Positions 25,998 to 35,788 of a DNA stretch of 40,213 nt are shown one piece after another; within the stretch, counting starts at the first letter, position 1; every line of letters begins with the position of its first letter. The translations under genes were made by a program, and so were the position numbers. The notes below the pieces were generated by a model. It saw only the letters and a list, made by a program, of their open reading frames with translations. It had not been told where the DNA came from and searched no databases. The DNA is taken from positions 1 to 40,213 of the forward strand of contig JAQULB010000001.1 in the NCBI GenBank assembly GCA_028718785.1. The letters are read 5' to 3'. This stretch comes from Minisyncoccota bacterium (GTDB lineage Bacteria > Patescibacteriota > Minisyncoccia > Minisyncoccales > CG1-02-41-26).

Positions 25998-27125
25998 ATG
26001 CTCAAAAAAATAATATTTCTCGCAGTCATTTCATTAGTTATCGCAACATTTAGTGTGGCAATGGCTCAAGATGCCACAAATACCACAGAAAACGCCACAG
26101 ATACTCAAGAAGAAATTATTACTGCCCAGGATTTGGGAGTTAATGAGCCAACCCTTCTTCCAGATAGTAAATTTTATTTCTTAAAAGAATGGAAAAATAC
26201 TATCCAATCAATTTTCACTTTTGGGCAAGTTAAAAAAGCCGAGTTAAACTTAAAAATTGCCTCAACAAGGCTTTTAGAAGCCGAAAAGTTAGCAGAAAAA
26301 ACCAACAACCCCCAAATTTTAGAAAAAGCCACCGAGCTTTACAACAAACAAGTGGAAAAAATTAACGCAAATATTGATAAGTTTAAGGGCACAGCAACAT
26401 CAAGCGAGGCAATTAGCAAGTTTCTTGATAAATACACCAAACAGCAAATTTTGCACACTCAAATGTTAGACAAGCTTGAAGGAAAGGTTCCCACCTCCAC
26501 AATGGAAAGAATAAAAGAAAACACTGAGAAACATTTAGAAAAATTTGGGCAAGTAATGCAAAAATTAGAAGATAAAAATCAAATTCAAGAAAGATTGCAA
26601 ACAGCCCTTAATGGCTTAAAAAACACCGACTTAAAAGAAATAAAAAATTTAGAAATATTACAGCAAATAAAAGAAAGATTTCCCAGCTCCACTCAACAGC
26701 AAGTTCAACAAACAATAGAACAGGGACTTATGCAATTAAGGGAAAAACTTCAGTTGATGCCTCTAAAAGACCAAGAAAAAGTAAGCAACTATTTAGAGAA
26801 AGCGCAGGGAACCATTGAAAAGAAAATGGAAATTATAAACAGTGTAAAAAACGCTCTGCCAAGTGGTTCAGCTATTATGCAAAAAATACAAGCTGTAAAA
26901 GAAAAATTGCAAGGCAACACCAGTGATGTTGCCCCTCAAATTGTTGGAGGAGATAAAGACGAACATGGCTGTATTGGCTCAGCTGGATACTCGTGGTGTG
27001 AAATCAAGCAAAAATGTTTACGGACTTGGGAAGAATCCTGCCAGACCGAACAAGAACAAAATCAAGGAACAATTCAAAACCAAGAACAAAATCAAAACAA
27101 AGTTCAATCCCAACAGGGCCAATAA
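25998..27125 (+). CDS. DUF5667-like exported protein
   Basis: Signal peptide; LLPDSKFYFLKEWKNTIQSIFTFGQVKKAELNLKIASTRLLEAEKLAE. Confidence 0.75.
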   Translation: MLKKIIFLAVISLVIATFSVAMAQDATNTTENATDTQEEIITAQDLGVNEPTLLPDSKFYFLKEWKNTIQSIFTFGQVKKAELNLKIASTRLLEAEKLAEKTNNPQILEKATELYNKQVEKINANIDKFKGTATSSEAISKFLDKYTKQQILHTQMLDKLEGKVPTSTMERIKENTEKHLEKFGQVMQKLEDKNQIQERLQTALNGLKNTDLKEIKNLEILQQIKERFPSSTQQQVQQTIEQGLMQLREKLQLMPLKDQEKVSNYLEKAQGTIEKKMEIINSVKNALPSGSAIMQKIQAVKEKLQGNTSDVAPQIVGGDKDEHGCIGSAGYSWCEIKQKCLRTWEESCQTEQEQNQGTIQNQEQNQNKVQSQQGQ

Positions 27126-27135
27126 ACTGCTTTTA

Positions 27136-27166
27136 AAAAGAGGTTGCTTCAAGCAACCTCTTTTTT
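27136..27166 (+). terminator. Terminator
   Basis: AAAAAGAGGTTGCTTcAAGCAACCTCTTTTTT. Confidence 0.9.
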
Positions 27167-27179
27167 GTTGGCTAAAAAT

Positions 27180-28337
27180 ATGCTTAAATCAAAAAATATG
27201 CGATACCATATTATTACACTGGGCTGCCAGATGAATAAGTCAGATAGCGAACGGATTGCCACGGTTTTAGAAAGCGCTGGATATAAAAAATCCCCCACCT
27301 TGAAAGGGGCGAGTTTAGTTGTGATAAATATGTGCTCTGTTAGGCAGGCGGCTGTTGATAAGGTTAAAAATCAAATATTAAATATTAAAAATATAAATAA
27401 AAAATCAAAAATTATAATCACAGGATGTATTTTAAAAACCGACAAAGAAAAATTAGCTCCTTTGGTTGATTACATTTTATCTATAAAAGACTTGGCTAAT
27501 TGGCCAAAAATTTTAAGTTCCAGATATCCGATTTTAAGGGAGCCCAAAAATCGGATATCGGGAACTTCCCAAAATCGGATTTCTCCAACTTCGCTAAATT
27601 ATTTAAAAACCAAACCCAACTACCAAACATTTCCCAAGGCCTTTGTGCCAATTTCTTTTGGCTGTAATAATTTTTGCAGTTATTGTGTGGTGCCTTACAC
27701 AAGAGGCCCTGAAATGCACAGACCAGAAAAAGAAATTTTAAAAGAAATAAAAGAGTTAATTGCCAAAAAGTATAACCATATTACACTTTTGGGTGAAAAT
27801 GTTAACTCATACCAAAATAAAATAAAAGATCAAAAATCAAAAATTTTAAAGACAGACAAAAACGACTTCGTGGAACTGCTAAGAAAAATTACAGCTATAC
27901 GGGGAGATTTTAAAGTAAACTTTATGGCCGCCAACCCCCATAACTTTACTGATGAGCTAATTAACGAGGTGGCCAAAAATCCAAAACTGGAAAAATACTT
28001 GCATTTGCCTTTGCAATCGGGTGACAACGCAATTTTAAAAAAAATGAAACGACCTTACACAAGAGAACAATATTTAAAATTAATTGCTAAAATAAAAAAA
28101 CAAATTCCAAATGTTAAAATTGTAACCGATGTTATTGTGGGCTTTCCCGGTGAAACCGAAAAACAATTTCAAAAAACTGTCGATATAATGAAAAAGACCC
28201 AGTTTTACCAGGCCTATATCGCAAAGTACTCTCCCAGAATCGGAACATCCGCTTTCTATATGAAAGACAATGTAACGACAAAGGAAAAAATACATAGAGA
28301 ACAAGAATTAAGAAAAATTACATTCGCTCTTCATTAA
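27180..28337 (+). CDS. miaB: tRNA-2-methylthio-N6-dimethylallyladenosine synthase MiaB, apparently lacking the C-terminal TRAM domain, with in-frame palindromic insertion
   Basis: HIITLGCQMNKSDSERI; FGCNNFCSYCVVPYTRG; LPLQSGDNAILKKMKRPYTREQY. Confidence 0.93.
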   Translation: MLKSKNMRYHIITLGCQMNKSDSERIATVLESAGYKKSPTLKGASLVVINMCSVRQAAVDKVKNQILNIKNINKKSKIIITGCILKTDKEKLAPLVDYILSIKDLANWPKILSSRYPILREPKNRISGTSQNRISPTSLNYLKTKPNYQTFPKAFVPISFGCNNFCSYCVVPYTRGPEMHRPEKEILKEIKELIAKKYNHITLLGENVNSYQNKIKDQKSKILKTDKNDFVELLRKITAIRGDFKVNFMAANPHNFTDELINEVAKNPKLEKYLHLPLQSGDNAILKKMKRPYTREQYLKLIAKIKKQIPNVKIVTDVIVGFPGETEKQFQKTVDIMKKTQFYQAYIAKYSPRIGTSAFYMKDNVTTKEKIHREQELRKITFALH

Positions 28338-28662
28338 TATTGGCCTCTATAATCCAGTTTCTAATTCCTACTGAAAATTCATCATCGTCAGCATCAAAAT
28401 TATTCAAATCAATAAATAACGAATAGATTCTCTCTCTACTAGAAAAAAGAGAAATCACTATGCAATACGGCGCTTCTCCCGAAGTAAACACCCAGGGATT
28501 TGTAAATTCCGCATTTTGAGACCAAATTAACTCGTGACCCAATAACGATTCCATATGAGCTCTCATACTCTCACATGCTTCGCCAATCAAACTAAGTACC
28601 CTTTTCGCACACACATCATCCTCGCAACGAGGAAAAACATTGAATAACAATCTTCCTTCCAT
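28318..28662 (-). CDS. hypothetical protein
   Basis: ORF with AAGGAGAAG SD; overlaps the miaB 3' end. Confidence 0.55.
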   Translation of the reverse strand: MEGRLLFNVFPRCEDDVCAKRVLSLIGEACESMRAHMESLLGHELIWSQNAEFTNPWVFTSGEAPYCIVISLFSSRERIYSLFIDLNNFDADDDEFSVGIRNWIIEANINEERM

Positions 28663-28697
28663 TTTAATACTTCTCCTTTTTTAATAGAAAACTAAAT

Positions 28698-29717
28698 ATG
28701 TTAAAGAACAAAGATACTCTAACACAATGCAGCAAAAAAGTCAACAGAAAAAGCAAGCTTATTGTGATTCTTGGCCCAACAGCCAGTGGAAAAAGCGATT
28801 TAGCGGTTAAGTTGGCGAAAAGCCCTGCCCTGAGTAAAATCGAAGGGTTCAATGGCGAGATAGTTTGCGCTGACTCACGCCAAGTTTATCGCGGAATGTC
28901 CATCGGCACCGCCTCCCCAAGTTTGCGGAGCCCTGGGCTCCCCGTGGTGATCCATCATTTGTTTAATTTTGTGGAGCCAAATAAACCGCTTAATGTGGCT
29001 ACTTATAAAAAAATGGCGATTAAAACCATAAAAGACATTCAAAAAAGAGGCAAAATGCCATTTTTGGTTGGAGGAACCGGGCTTTACGTAAAAGCCATTG
29101 TTGATAACCTGAAATTTCCGAAGATGGAACCGAATGCAAAACTGCGCAAGGAATTAGAGCAAAAAACCGCACCCCAACTTTTTGGCATATATAAAAAACT
29201 TGATAAAAAAGGCGCTTTGCAAATAGATAAAAACAACAAACGCCGGCTCATAAGGGCCATCGAGGTTTGTAAAATAACTGGTGAACCATTTTGGACTCAA
29301 CGCCAAAAGGCCATTCCCCTTTTTGATATTTTGCAAATTGGCATAAACGCGCCAAAAACAGAACTTGAAAAAAGAATAAAAAAACGAACGGAAAAAATGT
29401 TTAAACAAGGCCTTGAAAAAGAAGTAAAAAAATTAGTAAAAAAATACGGCTGGACTCCTGTTTTACAAAACACTATCGGCTACTCTGAGTGGCGCGCTTC
29501 CTCGAAGCCACTCGGTGGCCTCGACTTTCCTCGAAGCCACTCGGTGGCCTTGACTGCCTCTCATGCAACAAAAAAAGAGCTTCAAGAGTTAATTTCTTTA
29601 CATACAATCCAATACGCCAAACGCCAAATGACTTGGTTTAAAAAAAATGAGCGGATTCTTTGGGTAAAAAATTACCAAGAAGCCGCCCGAAAAGTTTTAA
29701 CATTTTTGAATGATTAA
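28698..29717 (+). CDS. miaA: tRNA dimethylallyltransferase with in-frame repeat insertions
   Basis: VILGPTASGKSDLAVKLAK; EIVCADSRQVYRGMSIGTA; PFLVGGTGLYVKAI. Confidence 0.95.
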   Translation: MLKNKDTLTQCSKKVNRKSKLIVILGPTASGKSDLAVKLAKSPALSKIEGFNGEIVCADSRQVYRGMSIGTASPSLRSPGLPVVIHHLFNFVEPNKPLNVATYKKMAIKTIKDIQKRGKMPFLVGGTGLYVKAIVDNLKFPKMEPNAKLRKELEQKTAPQLFGIYKKLDKKGALQIDKNNKRRLIRAIEVCKITGEPFWTQRQKAIPLFDILQIGINAPKTELEKRIKKRTEKMFKQGLEKEVKKLVKKYGWTPVLQNTIGYSEWRASSKPLGGLDFPRSHSVALTASHATKKELQELISLHTIQYAKRQMTWFKKNERILWVKNYQEAARKVLTFLND

Positions 29718-29840
29718 ACCAAAGATTAATATAAGAACAAACGCTCCAACAACCTTAAATACAATAGATTTAAAAATAACACATTTTTAGACATTTCTAA
29801 ACTTTCCCAAATCTCTCTCAATATATTCATGTTATCTGCC

Positions 29841-29951
29841 TCACTTCTTTTGCATAAATCTCCATAACATACATTCATTCCGCACAAACCAAAAAATCGT
29901 AAAACCAAGAATGCAACCGATTAAAAGACATAGCGCAATCAGATAATGCAT
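29841..29951 (-). CDS. 36-aa small membrane protein MHYLIALCLLIGCILGFTIFWFVRNECMLWRFMQKK
   Basis: Hand-translated; SD AAGGAGGAAGAG. Confidence 0.55.
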   Translation of the reverse strand: MHYLIALCLLIGCILGFTIFWFVRNECMLWRFMQKK

Positions 29952-29977
29952 CTCTTCCTCCTTTTTAAAAAACATTA

Positions 29978-30011
29978 AAACGCAATTCTGCCGATCGAAC
30001 AAATTGCGTTA
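29978..30011. terminator. Bidirectional hairpin centred on CGATCG
   Basis: AACGCAATTctgcCGATCGaacaAATTGCGTT. Confidence 0.6.
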
Positions 30012-31244
30012 TGTATACAATTTCTTGACTAAATCTCTTGTATTATTGGCGCCAAAAACTTTAAAGAAAAACATAAACTTTTCCTCTAATTCCTTGCTAA
30101 TAGCTTTAACATTCTTCTTTGGTATTTGCCAAAGATTTTTTTTAAATACCCCAATGGATTTTTTGCGAAACACTTTTATAAACTGCTCATCGCTTTCAAA
30201 TTGCTTTCTCTGTTCTGTGAAATTTTGCAACACATAAAAATACATCTGCTCTTTTAAATCTTTTAAAAAATAACGGCTGTCCAAAATAATATCCATAAAT
30301 AAAGTTGACAAGTGAACCTCTAAAACCCCGACTTTAAACAAACCTTCAAATTGATTCTCTTGCAAAGTTGAAGCCCCATGCTGAGCAATTCCAGCTGCGC
30401 CATATTGCCTGGCTATTTTTCCTAATTTTTTTATACTTTCAAAATCTACATCAACCTTCTCAATTTTACCAGATGCTAAAACTTTTCCTCCGTGCTTTGT
30501 GCTTGTTTGGCAAGCCACCTTGGACAAGCCCTGAACATTTTTTAAAAACTGCTCCAATTGTTGTATTGTGGTATTTGCTCCCCCAATACTGCTAACCTCT
30601 CCCCCAATAGCCACCTCAACTTCTTGGGGCTTATTTTTTTTAATAAAATCAACAAAATAGTTTGTATATTTTATATTATTTTCACTTGATAAACCCGAGC
30701 AATCAATATCAATATTATAAAATCCAGCTTTCAAGGACTTTATAATTAAATTTTCTAAATTTTTTATTGCCCCCTCACTGGTCTCCTTTAAGTAAAAATG
30801 ATCGCCTTGCAAAAAAATAGGTCCTTTATATTTTTCTTTAATGGCTGCTCCCAAAGCGCACAAAACAAACTCCTCTGGAGTTTGGCTGGTGTATTCCATT
30901 TCTGATTTGGCAATTTCTAAAATAAAAGCGCTGGCTTTTTGTTTTTTGGCGGCTTTAAAAATGGAACAGGCCGTGTCAAAAGTTAAAGTCCTTATATTAA
31001 AAGCGGGAATTGACAGCTCTGTTATGTTGCCCTTAGCGATTTCTTTGTAAAGCAAGGCCGTTGAAGATAAAAAAATTCCTTTTTTTGAGGCCTTATTTTT
31101 AACCTTTGGCAAAACATTCGCTTGCTTGCCTTCAAAAATTGCTCTTTGTATAGTATTTCTCATAGAAATAGAAAGTGAGGAAACAATTTTTAAAGTAGCC
31201 CTCGGAGGCAATTGAGCATGGTTTTTGGGTAATCCCAAAATCAA
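30009..31244 (-). CDS. Class II fructose-bisphosphate aldolase-like protein (start may be nearer 31160)
   Basis: SIPAFNIRTLTFDTACSIFKAAKK; FLQGDHFYLK; ...AAGIAQHGAST. Confidence 0.75.
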   Translation of the reverse strand: MILGLPKNHAQLPPRATLKIVSSLSISMRNTIQRAIFEGKQANVLPKVKNKASKKGIFLSSTALLYKEIAKGNITELSIPAFNIRTLTFDTACSIFKAAKKQKASAFILEIAKSEMEYTSQTPEEFVLCALGAAIKEKYKGPIFLQGDHFYLKETSEGAIKNLENLIIKSLKAGFYNIDIDCSGLSSENNIKYTNYFVDFIKKNKPQEVEVAIGGEVSSIGGANTTIQQLEQFLKNVQGLSKVACQTSTKHGGKVLASGKIEKVDVDFESIKKLGKIARQYGAAGIAQHGASTLQENQFEGLFKVGVLEVHLSTLFMDIILDSRYFLKDLKEQMYFYVLQNFTEQRKQFESDEQFIKVFRKKSIGVFKKNLWQIPKKNVKAISKELEEKFMFFFKVFGANNTRDLVKKLYT

Positions 31245-31304
31245 TTGCCAAGAGAGCAGGCCGCAAAATTCGCTGGAATTTTGACGGCCGGTACTTTAAA
31301 AATT
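31185..31304. other. Three-way-junction palindromic element between gatB and aldolase
   Basis: Outer stem AATTTTTAAAGTA/TACTTTAAAAATT enclosing hairpins 31207-31249 and 31259-31289. Confidence 0.6.
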
Positions 31305-31318
31305 CGTTCCCAAGCTTT

Positions 31319-32806
31319 CTATGACAAAAGCTTAGTTAGAGCCTCCTTGGCAATTTCTGGATTAGCTTTTCCCTTGCTTTTCGCCATCATTTGGCCAATC
31401 AAAAACTGCAAAGACGCTTGCTTGCCATTTTTATAATCTTTTGCTGGGTTTGGATTTTCTTTAATAACCTCTTGGGCAATAACTTCAAGCTCTGTTGTAT
31501 TGGAAATTTGCAACCAACCTTCATCCCTAATAATATGAGAAGGGTCATTGCCTGTTTGAATCATTTTTTCCAAAACCATTTTAGCTATTTTGCTTGACAC
31601 TTCGCCCAAATAAATCTTTTTAATAAATTCCGCAAAATTTTCTGGACTAAACTTTAAACTTTCCCCCTCCTCTTCTTGCCCCAAAACATCATTTATTAGA
31701 TAATTAGACGCAATTTTAGCTAACTTTTTTGTTTCTGTTTCTTTTAAATCTTTCCCTTTTTCACTGCCAACCCATTCCCTTAATTCTGACATTGTGTTTT
31801 CAAAAAACCCCGACAACTCTTTTTTGCCAACAAAAACCTCTATATCGCTATCATTTAAGCCGTATTCTTTTCTAAATCTTTCTCTTTTTTCGTTTGGCAA
31901 TTCAGGCAACTCTTTTTTTATATCTTTTATAAACTCATCGCTTAAATTCAAAGCGGGCAAATCTGGTTCTGGAAAATATCTGTAGTCGTGGGCTTGCTCT
32001 TTTTGACGCTGAGAAAAAGTGGCTTTTTTTGCATCATGCCAGCCCCGGGTTTCTTGAATAACTTTTTCACCCTTTTTTAAAATTTCTGTTTGTCTTTTTA
32101 TTTCATAATCAACCGAGGCCCCTGCCACGGCAATTGAATTTAAGTTTTTAACTTCCACTTTTACACCAAGTTCTTTGGCGTGTTTATCTGCTAAAGAAAT
32201 ATTAACTTCACATCTCATTTCTCCTTTTTCCATATTTGCCCCTGAAACATTTAAATACTTTAAAATTAACTGGAGTTCTTTTACAAACTCTTTTACCTCG
32301 TTGGCTGTTTGAAAGTCCGGCTCAGTTACCAATTCCATTAAAGGCATTCCAGAACGATTAAAATTAACCAAAGAATAATCTGCCCCATCAGAATGAATCA
32401 AGCTACCAGTGTCCTCTTCCATATGAATTCTGGTAATATTAATTCTTTTTGTTTCGGATTTCGGATTTCGGATTTCGGATTTTATGTCAAGATAACCATT
32501 TTCACTTAAGGGCGACTGGTATTGGCTAATTTGGTAACCTTTTGGCAAATCTGGATAAAAGTAATTTTTTCTTTCAAAAAAACTTTGCTTGTTAATTTTA
32601 CAATTCAAAGCCAAGGCGGCTTTAATAAGTTTTTTTATGGCCTCTTTATTAGCCACAGGCAAAACTCCCGGGTGCGCAAGGCAAACTGGACAAACATTTT
32701 TATTTGGCTCGGTTTCGTTTGAATCGTTTTTACAAGAACAAAACATTTTAGACGCTGTGTTTAGTTCAATATGTATTTCCAATCCAATTGTTGGCTTATA
32801 ATCCAT
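31319..32806 (-). CDS. gatB: Asp-tRNA(Asn)/Glu-tRNA(Gln) amidotransferase subunit B
   Basis: YKPTIGLEIHIELNTASKMFCSC; CLAHPGVLPV; DYRYFPEPDLP. Confidence 0.97.
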   Translation of the reverse strand: MDYKPTIGLEIHIELNTASKMFCSCKNDSNETEPNKNVCPVCLAHPGVLPVANKEAIKKLIKAALALNCKINKQSFFERKNYFYPDLPKGYQISQYQSPLSENGYLDIKSEIRNPKSETKRINITRIHMEEDTGSLIHSDGADYSLVNFNRSGMPLMELVTEPDFQTANEVKEFVKELQLILKYLNVSGANMEKGEMRCEVNISLADKHAKELGVKVEVKNLNSIAVAGASVDYEIKRQTEILKKGEKVIQETRGWHDAKKATFSQRQKEQAHDYRYFPEPDLPALNLSDEFIKDIKKELPELPNEKRERFRKEYGLNDSDIEVFVGKKELSGFFENTMSELREWVGSEKGKDLKETETKKLAKIASNYLINDVLGQEEEGESLKFSPENFAEFIKKIYLGEVSSKIAKMVLEKMIQTGNDPSHIIRDEGWLQISNTTELEVIAQEVIKENPNPAKDYKNGKQASLQFLIGQMMAKSKGKANPEIAKEALTKLLS

Positions 32807-32944
32807 AGGTAAAAATTAACCTAATTGACCTAATTATACTAATTAACCTAAAAATAAATCCCAATAACCAAAACCCAATTGGGAATTGGGGATTAGCGCT
32901 TATTCAGGATAATTAAAGCAATTAGAATAATTAGAATAATTCAG

Positions 32945-33631
32945 TTAGTTGGTTTTCCTTTTTTGAACGGCTTTATATTGCTTGGCAATTTCCACGCTAC
33001 TGCTTGTGCCAATAATATTCGCTCCCGCTTGCGCCATCATTAAGGTATCCTTTAGTGTTTTTATTTTTGACGAGGCCTTTATTAAAAGCCCAGGGGCTGA
33101 TTGTTTCATTATTTGCAAATGTCTGGCTTTTTCTTTTAACTCAATATGGTCTAAAGGATCTTTTTCAGTGGCTGTTTTTACGCAAATAGCTCCCGCTTTT
33201 TTAACAATTTCGCTGGATTTTTTAATTTCATCATCTGTTAAATATCCAGAGCCAATAATAACTTTGGTGGGCAATAACTTGCAAATTTCTTTTAAATCAG
33301 CTAAAACCTCGCCATATCTTTCATACTTAATATCAATAACATTAATAACCACATCTAATTCATCAGCTCCGTCTTTTTTGGCCTGACGGCAAATTTCCAT
33401 TCTTTTAAAATGCGGACTCAAACCCATTGGCGGGTCAATTAAAACAACCACCTTTATTTTAGTTCCTTTTAGCTCTCTTTTAACCACACTCACCCATTGG
33501 GGGTTAACATCAACCCCGCGAAAACCATATAATTTGGCTTCTTGGCAGGTTTTCACAATGTCTTTTTCTGTGGCATTGTGTTCAATATTGGTGTGATCTA
33601 TCATTTTTATAATATTTGGTATTTTGGGCAT
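32945..33631 (-). CDS. deoC: Deoxyribose-phosphate aldolase
   Basis: MIDHTNIEHNATEKDI; GADELDVVINV; KVIIGSGYLTDDEI. Confidence 0.92.
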   Translation of the reverse strand: MPKIPNIIKMIDHTNIEHNATEKDIVKTCQEAKLYGFRGVDVNPQWVSVVKRELKGTKIKVVVLIDPPMGLSPHFKRMEICRQAKKDGADELDVVINVIDIKYERYGEVLADLKEICKLLPTKVIIGSGYLTDDEIKKSSEIVKKAGAICVKTATEKDPLDHIELKEKARHLQIMKQSAPGLLIKASSKIKTLKDTLMMAQAGANIIGTSSSVEIAKQYKAVQKRKTN

Positions 33632-33734
33632 AGAAGTAATTTTTGATTTTTAATTTTTAACTAATTTTTAACGACTTAATTATTTATTGTAGCAAATTTT
33701 TTATAATTAAAAAGGGTAAGTTTTATAATCTAAA

Positions 33735-33832
33735 CCTATAACAAAACCAGCCGATCGGCCAGTTTTGTTATATCGCAAATAAAAAGCGTGTCAATCTGTG
33801 CCGATCGGCACAGATTGACACGCTTTTAAAAG
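33735..33832. terminator. Two adjacent palindromic terminators centred on GCCGATCGGC
   Basis: ATAACAAAACcaGCCGATCGGCcaGTTTTGTTAT and loop-free AAAAGCGTGTCAATCTGTGCCGATCGGCACAGATTGACACGCTTTT. Confidence 0.75.
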
Positions 33833-34152
33833 TCCTTGCTCAACCCCTCAAATTCTGGTATTAAAATCCAATATTAGAACTCTCTGAAAATCAGTTTCTA
33901 ATCGCTCCAAAAATCTACTTTCGAGGTACTAATAAAAAAAAACCGAGTCGCTTCGAGGGAGAGCACCCGGTTCCTTTAGATTTATGCTTTACGGCCTATG
34001 TTCTACACGCTACAGCCCGAACCATCAATACCTTCAAAAACAATAAGTTTTCCTTTCATATTATTTTTCTACTTTATCACAAAAATGAATAAAACAAAAA
34101 TCGGTAAAGGGCTTAGTCACGCCACTTTACCAATTTTATATGTTGTCCCACC

Positions 34153-35664
34153 TTACTCCATCTCAGTTGTTGCGGGTGGTTTGTTGGTTTCGTCGAACCA
34201 AACCCGAACAATTTTCGGATGTTTAGTAACGATAGAAGAAATTTCTCGCCTAACTTCTGGTGAAAATTGCACGCCTTCTGCAGTCATAAAATCCGATGTT
34301 TCAACTGCTCTAACTATGATTGAATAACCGTAAATCCTTCCATCGCCTTTTATCCCAACAGTTCGCGTACAATCCAATGCAACTACCAATTGCGAAATTT
34401 TTTCATAGACACCAGTTGTTTTTAATATTCCAGTAATCTTTGCATCCGCCCAACGAACAATCTTTAGTTTATCTATTGTAGGCGGTGCGCCGATTACTCT
34501 AACAAAAAGTGCTGGACCAGGAAACGGCTGACGTTTGTAAACCTTAGCCGGTAGGCCAATTGATGCCCCCAATTCGCGAACTTCTTACTTGAATAATTCG
34601 CGGAAGGGGTGTAACCCGCAAATTCCTGTATTATGGTGTAGTTTAATTTTATCTGCACCACCGACCCTCCCCGATTCTATAAAATCAGAAGCCAAGCTGC
34701 CCTGAATAATAATCGCATTATGCTCCCTGACAACTTCAGCTAAAATCTGGCCGTATAATTTACTGAATATTCTTCGCTTCGTTTCAGCATTTTTTGTTTT
34801 GCCCATTACCTCTTGAAACTCTCCACCCACTCTTATTATTTTTAACCGAACACCAATATTTTTAGCTGTTTGTTTGATTTCTGCAAGTTCTCCATCGCGC
34901 AAAGCACCTGAATCAATGCAAACCGCAAGCAACTTTTTTCCTAAAACTGGAGTTAAAATTGCCGAGAGGGTTGAAGAATCCACGCCCCCACTAAACCCGA
35001 TGACCGCATTCTTATCGCCCAAATCCCCTAAAACCTGCCTCTGGATTTCAAAAACTATATTAGTTGGCTGCCAATCTATTTCACAACCACAAATATCGAA
35101 TACGAAATTTTTCAAGATTTGATTATCATCTTTAGTTTGGACGACCTCGGGGTGAAACTGAACGCCCCAAATCCTTTTTTCCGAATTCGCCATTGCAGCA
35201 AAGTTATTTTTACCGGAAAAAGCAATGCTGTAAAAACCTATTGGCGGATCCTTAACGCTATCACCATGGCTTGACCAAACAATAATCGGATTCAATAATC
35301 CTTGAAAAAGAGGGTCCTGCGCACAAACTATGCTTGTTTCTCCATATTCTTTATTTTCGATATTAGAAATAACTTGCCCTCCTAGATGTTTAGCAATCCA
35401 TTGCATACCATAACATATCCCCAAGATTGGAACGCTATGGATTAACTCCCAAAAATATGGTAATGGCAAACTTGGGGCACTCTTGTCATTAACACTTGAA
35501 GACCCACCGGATAAAATAATTCCTTTTGGTTTTTTATTTTTTTCCAAATAATCAATTGATTTGCTTGGAGAAAAAATAACAGAGCGGACTCCTAATTCTC
35601 TTAATGTACGACCAATTAGTTCAGTATACTGACTACCAAAATCAATAATAAGTATTTGTTGCAT
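34153..35664 (-). CDS. guaA: GMP synthase (glutamine-hydrolysing), interrupted by an in-frame TAA at 34585-34587
   Basis: IIDFGSQYTELIGRTLRELGV; GFSGGVDSSTLSAIL; LFK*EVRELGASIGLP; QPFPGPALFVRVIG; both pieces in the same frame. Confidence 0.93.
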
Positions 35665-35788
35665 CTCTATCTCCTCTCATTTTTTAAGGTAATTAAATAG
35701 TTATTAAGGAACATTTTATCCTTAAAGAAATTCGACAATAATCCTTAAAGTTTTTTCTGAAAATTATTGCCGAGCTTCTTTTTGATAA

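Noticed and set aside
32982-33386. 134-aa plus ORF
   Set aside because: Antisense within deoC; composition typical of shadow ORF.
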